Shown here piece by piece: positions 57,000 to 64,000 of a DNA stretch of 64,000 nt. Position 1 is the stretch's first letter. Each line of letters opens with the position of its first letter. Location: contig JAUIMM010000126.1 of the NCBI GenBank assembly GCA_031769625.1, positions 10,794,501 through 10,858,500 on the forward strand. Reading direction: 5' to 3'. A program made the translations under genes and the position numbers. Below the pieces are notes generated by a model that searched no databases, was not told the origin of the DNA, and saw nothing but the letters and a program-made list of their open reading frames with translations. This DNA comes from Taudactylus pleione. Its lineage: Eukaryota > Chordata > Amphibia > Anura > Myobatrachidae.

Positions 57000-59517
57000 T
57001 TTCAAAAATGTTTTGAAAAAGCTAAACAAGACTTAGAGGAATATAAACTGGGGATTATTGAAAGGAAAAAACAAAATTTGCTAGAGACAAATGTGATTTC
57101 AGTAACGGCGTAATCTTCAAGTGGAACCATAAATCCAAAAGGGAATATATCAAACCCTATAACCCACAATATACTTCCTCTGAGGCCGAATCATCTGGCA
57201 CTGAGGAAACCTACGACTCTAATATTGCTACCTCTAGACCATCTACCTCCTCATCCTCTTTTTTTAGAGAACACTCCAGGATCCAGACCAAGGTTCAGAA
57301 CATCAAGAAGAAATGGACGAGGAGGGGCCAGAAGAGAAAGAAAAGAGAGGACATGGGATAACCCCAATGCCAGTCTCAACGGATATACAGGAGACACTAA
57401 TGGAAAGTGGAAAACTTCAAACTATCAACCTATCCGACATTCATTTAAATGATGATCAGAAGTCAGTCCTACAAAACGGATTATCATTCTCACCCACAAG
57501 GGGATTCGATCAGTTTACCTGGGAAAAGGACCTACATCTCTTCTATAGGTAACTTCAGTTGGCAAAATTTTTCACCAAAATAAAAGAGGACCATCAACAA
57601 ACCCAATGTGATGATGTCATTGCTCCTTATGTGGGAATATGGGAATACCCATGACTCACCATACTCCACTAACAGGAGGAACGATAATGGAACAATGGTT
57701 AATTCCAGCAGCTCATCCAACTGAGAACAAGATGGGGGATTCCTCTCCCTCTCCCTTCACAACTCCTGATGAAATTGAAGCACTTCGGAATCTTGAAGAC
57801 CTCTGGGACTCCAACAGCATCTCTAATGTGTCTCCTACCATAGAGACAGGCAGACCAATATACAAAAGAAAATCTTCATGCTGTCCACAGAACTATAATT
57901 GCCCTGAAATCAAAATCTTTCTGGACTTGGTATCAAAGGAGATGGATGATATGTTCATCAAGAATCAGAAAAGATCCTCTCAGATGAATTCTAGATGAGA
58001 ATGAGAGACAATCTCTGAAGGAAATTAGATCCTGGCCCAATGTGATCATTAAACCCTCCAATAAGGGGGGTAATGTAGTCTTATGGCCAGTTGATATGTA
58101 CCTGAAGGAGGTATGTCAGCAACTCAGTGACCAGGGATGTTACCATCATTTGCTTTTCAATCCCACTGATAATTACACTATCCTGTATAACAGGATTATT
58201 GATAAAGCCAAAACTGAGGGAATCATAAGCAAGCAAAAACATGAATTCCTGAAAGTGACATATCCCAAAACACTCACATTTTATCTCTTGCCCAAAGTGC
58301 ATAAGGGATGTCCCAAACCCCTTTGTTGACCCATTGTTTTGGGCATATTGGGACTGTCTGCACAGGTGAGTATTTTTGTGGATACACACCTTAGTCAACT
58401 CATTACTACATTACCGTCTTACGCACAGGACACTCCAGATGTTCTGAGAAAGATTAATTACATAAAACTGGAGGAAGGACAGATCCTAGCTAGTTTCAAT
58501 GTTGAGTCACTGTACACAAGTATCCATCATCATGAGGGTGTACAAGTGGTTAAATTCTTCCTGAACATGGCAGGTTCCTCAGAATTTCACGACCTCTTGA
58601 TTGAGCTTCTGGAATTTATCTTACACAAAAACTACTTAATTTTCAACAAAAAGTATTATCTTCAAACCAGGGGGACGGCAATGTTCCAACAATCAAACAT
58701 TCAAGACTCAAAGTGTTGAATTGGCTGTAAGACTAAGAAACAGGGGATACAGCAAGTCCATTAAAAGAGCCTACCATACAGTATCCAAGATCGATAGGGA
58801 TACATTCATTTTCACTACAAGTGATAAGAAAGACCAGACATCTAACAAAATTTGTTTCATTAGTAAATTTTGCTATGAATGACAATCACTAAGAGCTATA
58901 TTGCGGAAACACTGGAATATTATGCTAGATTCTGATCTCCAACAATGTCTTGACCCCAACTTCCAAATCAGCTGACGCAGGGCAACGAATCTAAGGGATA
59001 TGTGTGTCCGAAGTCATTTCACTACAGAAACCATAAATAAGTCAGTAATTAAAGGTTCTTTTTCTTGTGGCCGATGCATAGGTTGTACGAATATGATCAA
59101 AAACAAAAAAGAAGTGATGGACAAATATGGTAAAAGACATTCCATTCAACAATACATTAATTGCAATATGGCTGCAGTAATTTACTGCATTGAATGTACA
59201 TGCAATAAAAGATATGTTGGAATGACAACAAGACCACTCAAACAACAGATTCTGGAGCACATTGGGAATGTTAAACAGTGGACATGCAAAGGATGAAAAA
59301 GATTACAACGGTGGCGAGACACTTTTCTACTCATCACCATGGGTCTTGGAGAGATCTCAAAGCTTTCGGCCTTGAAAAAGTAACAATGGGACAAAGACAG
59401 GGTGACCTGACCAAAGAAATCTTGAAGAAGGAATGTGAATGGACTTTTAGACTAGGTACAGTCAGCCCACAAGGAATGAACAAGATGATTAACTATAGCC
59501 CCTTTCTTGACACTTAA
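57000..59517 (+). pseudogene. Penelope-like RT + GIY-YIG protein (multiply broken)
   Basis: The fragments read in family order on the plus strand. They are a charged N-terminal part (56990-57350), NLSDIHLNDDQKSVLQNGLS and FDQFTWEKDLHLF (57420-57550), then the RT proper: KPSNKGGNVVLW (58051 on), FYLLPKVHKG (58281 on), SYAQDTPDVL and FNVESLYTSI, and RGTAM (58669-58683). The first catalytic Asp of motif A is Asn here (codon 58498-58500), and the segment with the second Asp motif is deleted after GTAM. A connector region with KRAYHTVSKIDRDTFIF lies in another frame (58760-58830). The Cys-rich link CGRCIGC and the GIY-YIG domain follow at 59060-59270 (VIYCIEC, KRYVGMTTRPLKQ, EH). A C-terminal part lies at 59278-59517. 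There are at least four stops or frameshifts, including TGA for the usual Arg in RPIV (58323-58325). Confidence 0.88.
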
Positions 59518-59837
59518 TTCATTTCTTGATTCTTTATACTATTCAAAAAATGTTGTACATTTATTTGTATTTTTATTTATCCCAGCCTACTTTATTTCAA
59601 TTGTTGCATCACTTTTTTTTCACATTCTCTTTCTTATAATTTATGTAATATTTATGTGCTGTCTATCTTGTGACATTGCCCTTACTGTACTTAGTGATCA
59701 GCATTTATTTCAGATGTATGATTTTTGCTCATGAGCTCCTACTTATGTATCTTTTCTGCTGCATACAGCACTATTAGATTCTGCATATGGGTGTGTGACT
59801 ATCACAGTGAGGTGTCACATTGGAAATATATGATCTC

Positions 59838-60060
59838 CATTTTTTTATTTCACCGCTGCATGCAGAACGACTAGGTTCCATGTATATACATGTGTGCAGC
59901 AACTGTAGCAAGCTATACACATTGATGACAACAATACACTGTCATTTGTGTACATTTCAGTTTCTTCCACTATATGCAGAATAGTATTTTGGTTTCTGAA
60001 TACATGTGGGCGGCATTGTTAGCGCAGCTTGCAAAACGTTTAGATCCTGTATATATATAG

Positions 60061-60092
<32 letters not shown>

Positions 60093-60252
60093 CATCCACA
60101 CCGGCGGCACTCAGGTACATAAAGGCGTCTCGTTTATGTACCTGAGTGCCGCCGGTGTGGATGATATATTGGGACCTTCTCGAGTTGGTCTCTGACGGAG
60201 GGCACCAGGGCCTTTTTTGGTGTGTAGTGCTGGGAGTGCCACTCGATAAGGA

Positions 60253-60288
<36 letters not shown>

Positions 60289-60700
60289 GGCAATTACAGC
60301 AAGGTACCATACCTAAAACACATACATTATATCTGTTATTGCTTAGATCTAACCATAGTCATCACAGTAGGTACAGACCACATACATCTGTGTTTTACTT
60401 ATTGCATAGGGATACATGATAACAGTGTCTGAGAATGTACACATAACTATCCTGTGTCACTATTGTTATTTTTCGTCAATTTTTATTATATATTTTTTTA
60501 GTCTGTGTGTGATATTAGTGCTTTGATCATTCATTTATCTCCGCAATATGGTCATAGATAGTTATTATAGTGATTTTCTCTTTTTCTCTTTTTATTGAGT
60601 ATTTAATAAAAGATATGTTTTAACTACTATTCTATTTCTTGTAATTATGAAATTGTGGGGTGTGCCTCGCAAAGGAGTCTTTTTCTTTACCCTCTCTTGC
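59838..60700 (-). repeat. Right (inverted) LTR-like arm
   Basis: Inverse copy of 56347-56980, longer because of the TA run and hairpin insertion at about 60056-60290. 'gcttgcaaaacgtttagatc' and 'gcaattacagcaaggtacca' sit on either side of the insertion. Confidence 0.88.
60091..60165. repeat. Perfect 33-bp hairpin with 9-nt loop
   Basis: The arm 60091-60123 (from atcatccacaccggcggcac) is mirrored exactly by 60133-60165, with the loop ggcgtctcg. It is followed by a non-palindromic stretch to about 60258 with 'gggaccttctcgag' against 'ctcgataaggacc'. The whole may be a small MITE inserted in a TA run. Confidence 0.9.
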
Positions 60701-60839
60701 TGCATATAAACACTGTAGGGAACACCCCCATCTTTTCATTGAAGTAGATACCCTACCTGAGTAGACATCATTTTCTGATTTTTCACTTTTACTCCAGTGC
60801 AATTTTTCCAATTCTTCCCCTCTTCCTTCCTTTTTTCAC

Positions 60840-60851
60840 AGTTTGTATACA
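60840..60851. repeat. 12-bp direct repeat flanking the Penelope-like element (right)
   Basis: Exact copy of AGTTTGTATACA at 56335-56346. Confidence 0.7.
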
Positions 60852-63068
60852 CAGCTTTTGATGCACCATGCACTTAGGACTCATTACAACTGGAGAATCA
60901 GAATGTGGAAGAAGAGTTGTGGGCAAGAGTAAGTAAGGGAAAGAAGAGCATAGGTAGGTCTTGTTTAAGAAGATCGAAATGTGTTGGCAGAGGGAAGCTG
61001 GAGATATTGGATACGTGGAGCTGATGGCCATCCTACAATTGAAAAGTTGGTCCAGTCCTGTGGTTTATCCCGGGGATATAAAGATTGTTCAAGGCTTTAA
61101 AACAATCTATATTGGTAGGAAGCCATTTTAGAATTCAATGACTTTTCAAGTTTTTATTGTTATTGAGTGTATATATAAATTATTTATTTTTATGGAATTA
61201 CACTATTTAGTATTTTTTTTTAACTTTTTAATAAATATCATTTGGGTCTGGAGTCTATGAAATTTAAATGACAAAGGAACTGAAAACTAAAAGAGATTGA
61301 TTACATGTTTAGTTAAGAGTGTATCCTTTGAGTGCAATACCTATGGGCAGGACCTGCTGTACAAATGTGTGTCTGACTGCGCACCCACTTTGTGCATCGT
61401 GAGGTGCTGTAATAGCGATTGGTGCCTCTTTTGATGAAAGCGTCTCAACTCTGTGAACATTGGCATTGCGCTCAACTCAGAATCAGCCCACTATCCCTAA
61501 ACCAGAAATCTGTTAATCAGCAGTAAATTTTAGCATGTCAATAGTAAGAGGAATTAATTATTCAAGTGAACAGGTTATCAATTAATAATTGAAGGCACTT
61601 GCTGCGGCCTTTTAGTGCACATAGTGGCTCTTCAAATGTTAGCTAGTGTGAGAGTAAAGTGCCAACATACAGTAGTAATAAGTTAGTGATGTAGTGCTGA
61701 TAATTGCACAAAGTATAACGTGTCCACAGTAATTGACTTTCAAAGACAAACTGCAAGTCAATGGTATCACTACTTGACAATTTCCAAGATGTAGATAATC
61801 ATCTTGCAAACTGGTAATAAATAACCACTTGACTTTATCTCCTTCGGTCAGTAGACAAGTAACTCCAACAATTTTCAAACTAAAGCGGAATGTTCTTACC
61901 AAATTTTGAGTGTCACAGTGATTCAGCTTCCCCTCTGAACTCAGACATAAGTCAGGTATAATGATCACTGCAGGCTCCCTGCGGTAAGTGTAAGTGACTC
62001 TGGATACAGAGTTGCTTGCTTCACTCAATCTTGAGTTTTTGCTTTGTGCGATCTCCTCACACTCCTCCCCTCTGATCACTATTTTTTTTTTCGTTACTCT
62101 TAGCGGATGTATATAATCCCACTGCCAAGTCACAGAGCACCTCCTTATGCAGTGCTGCTGATGCTGTAACTGTCACTAGCTGTCCTCACTCTAACTGTCA
62201 CTTCAGGCTGTGCTTGCGCCTCCCTAGATTTGCCTGGTGGATCGTGGGGCAGTAGTTCATTATGGCTATTACGGCCAGCAGTAGCGCTAGCAAGCAATGA
62301 AGTGGTACATCGCAGTTGCTGGATACCACAAGATATATTGTACAAATAGGGTAAAGCAACTGCAGTATTTACAACAAAGACAAACCATATCTCTATATTT
62401 TCTCTGTTATTGTGGGGCATAAGTATACACCTTTTTTATGCCTGATGTATAGCTGGCACAAATGCTAGTGATGTATAGCTGTTCACATACTGAGATGCAC
62501 AGAAATTTGCTGTTTCATGTGTGCATCTTTTCCAGAGAAACTGTGACAGGGAATGTGCCCAACTCTACATGAGCCCCAAGGGCTTGGGAAAGGGAATGGA
62601 ATGAAAAATGTACAACCCGATATAGCAGTTAGCAGGTGCCATGTGCTCGGCCAACTCTGAAATGGGGTGTAAGAAATAGATATGTCCAGTAGGTATGCAC
62701 AACATGCAATAGCATGCGTTATTTACATTCCTTGCAGTGCAACAAGGTTTCCTCAGCTGTAGGTTCTGCACTAGTCAGCTCATTATCAGCCTCTAAATCA
62801 TGTGAACAAGTTTGGACATATTGCTGGATACAACAGAAAATAATTAGTATCCGTGGCAGCAAATCCTAGTGTTTTTATATATTATACATTACAAACATAC
62901 ACATACGCACATATTTCATTATAGGGATAATTGTCAGCTTAGTTATAAGTGTGTATTATTATTCTGTATAGTCTATGGGCAGATGCGCAGAACCACATTT
63001 ATGTCATGTGTTTTGCTGATGGGCATAAAATGTCATTATCTTTTCTTACTTTCACTTTTTTACAACAG
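60852..63068. other. Unique-looking DNA, possibly intronic
   Basis: About 2.2 kb without recognised repeat ends. The 164-aa minus ORF at 61639-62133 has no domain signature and lacks splice context. A phrase 'caactcagaatcagccc' near 61475 weakly recalls a Harbinger-type end. Confidence 0.4.
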
Positions 63069-63117
63069 AACATCGGTCAACTACAGGGAAGAATGATGGA
63101 GGAGGACCTGTCATAAG
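63069..63117 (+). other. Candidate 49-bp protein-coding exon
   Basis: A strong acceptor (ttttcttactttcactttttt followed by acaacag, with a possible branch site tgctgat at about 63016) precedes the block, and AAG|GTAACA follows it as donor. Only one frame is open across the block, reading HRSTTGKNDGGGPVIR, preceded by two and followed by one leftover bases. The other two frames hit stops. The flanks show no transposon signature. I do not recognise the protein. A 49-bp exon needs flanking exons outside this window. Confidence 0.3.
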
Positions 63118-64000
63118 GTAACACTGATATTTTACATAATAAGAAAGAACTAGTTTAAATGACTGCTTGTTTAAATCAGAATATAATATATGTTGTCATT
63201 TGCGTGCGGTGTGTTGAGCATTAAGTAGTTAGTCTGCGTAAGTTACTTTAAATAAAATATTTCACACATAATAAGATAACTTTATAGAAGGACCACATAA
63301 GACAGATCTAGTGAAATCATAATTTCCAATGTTGTTCAAAAGCCATGTACCGGTTTATTTATAAAGGGAAAAAGAATTAAACTCTGGCTGTGCTTTTATT
63401 GCTATGATAGGTGAATTAGAGGCTTCCCGTTCTCCGAGCTATGGTGTACACAAGGCATGAACACTTGGGTTATGACATTGTTACTTGCGTATTTTGTACA
63501 GTGACCCCGCAGCTATACATATTTGTCAAAACCATCAAAAAAACCACTATAAATATCTTAGCAGTGTATTTCGGGTTCACCAAAGATCAGCTCTACTGTA
63601 AGGTTAAAAAAAGAACCCATTCTTCGGGGAGAGTGCTGCTTTGAAGGATGGATGAATTCAGAGGCTTGATTGTAGGAACATTGAGGACAATTATTATACT
63701 GTGATGGTACTATTACAGGCATTATTACCTGATCACTAGCTTTGAAGTGAAATATTCCACAGCTGTACTGATCAGCTACTGTAGTAAGAAAATCACCTCT
63801 CCTGGAGTTGCATTATGTGCAGTTATTAATAATACAGTGATAAGACACATTCATTCACGCTGTATTATGAGTATCAACAAGCAGTTTGAATTAACCCCTT
63901 CTTGTCTATCAATCATCCATTTTTCCATGTGTAACTTCTCAGTTAAGTATTGACATTTTATTATACAGTGGAATTTACAATACAAAACCCATATATCAAA
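63118..64000. other. Unique-looking DNA to window edge
   Basis: No repeat ends or family motifs were recognised. The ORFs at 63441-63644 and 63747-63953 are featureless. Confidence 0.4.

Larger units (their letters stand above)
56347..60839 (+). mobile_element. Penelope-like retroelement with inverted LTR-like arms
   Basis: A 4.49-kb unit between two copies of AGTTTGTATACA. The left arm (56347-56980) is repeated in inverse at the right (59838-60700); the shared words include 'gcgaggcacacccc', 'atcttttattaaatactcaa', 'gcaatataggg'-type stretches and 'gcaagctgcgctaacaatg'. The coding middle (57000-59517) carries Penelope-type reverse transcriptase and GIY-YIG remnants on the plus strand. A tail of about 140 bp follows the right arm. 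Inverted pLTRs and an extra tail are known arrangements in Penelope-like elements. The right arm is interrupted by a TA-rich insertion with a hairpin (60091-60260). Confidence 0.85.

Noticed and set aside
61310..61495. Harbinger-type right end 'caactcagaatcagccc'
   Set aside because: The match is short and there is no partner terminus.
61639..62133. 164-aa minus ORF as a host gene
   Set aside because: No domain, no splice sites and no repeat of the reading elsewhere. Cys/Ser/Leu-rich composition fits chance.

Overview
The window looks like transposon-dense non-coding DNA of a large-genomed vertebrate, most likely an anuran amphibian. The mix supports this: several hAT families, Tc1/mariner, PIF/Harbinger-like MITEs, a Helitron, a Penelope-like retroelement with a GIY-YIG domain, LINE 3' tails of the 'attgtaagct...gcgctatataa' kind, and GATA/TATG/TA microsatellites. 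The organism assignment is an inference from repeat content. There is no operon, rRNA, tRNA, CRISPR array or intact host gene. Most open reading frames are chance ORFs in AT-rich or stop-poor repeat DNA. The real coding matter is four decayed transposon proteins, plus one possible 49-bp host exon near the right edge.

Left part (1-16,250): GC-rich MITEs lie in AT-rich DNA: a Harbinger-like copy at 514-1031, hAT MITEs at 1116-1589, 3439-3761, 9972-10305 and 10686-11080, and a 1-kb fold-back element at 5058-6065. A Helitron (7070-7797) still carries a readable piece of its helicase. A nearly complete 4.96-kb hAT transposon (11294-16248) has a perfect 8-bp target-site duplication (TSD). Its BED-finger transposase is broken by two stops and one frameshift, and its 5' region holds four 161-bp tandem repeats.

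Middle (16,250-38,300): another DNA-transposon candidate, then 3 kb of four successive minisatellites (19,831-22,920). One of these is open in all three antisense frames. Next come several near-perfect palindromic MITEs (24011-24266, 24824-24964). A nested pair follows: a hAT-like element at 30650-33518 with a perfect 8-bp TSD, containing a dead Tc1 element at 31591-33128. MITEs with an internal 25-bp TTAGGG-like minisatellite follow.

Right part (38,300-64,000): two direct-duplication pairs, a Tigger/pogo-like MITE, a nested MITE-in-MITE, more Harbinger-like MITEs with CpG-rich GCGCATGCGC palindromes, and a 4.5-kb Penelope-like element (56347-60839). That element has inverted LTR-like arms and a 12-bp flanking direct repeat, and carries remnants of reverse transcriptase and GIY-YIG endonuclease. 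The last 3 kb look unique and hold the candidate exon at 63069-63117.

The elements do not form a pathway. They form a layered insertion history: TE inside TE, and non-autonomous families probably mobilised by relatives of the autonomous elements seen here.
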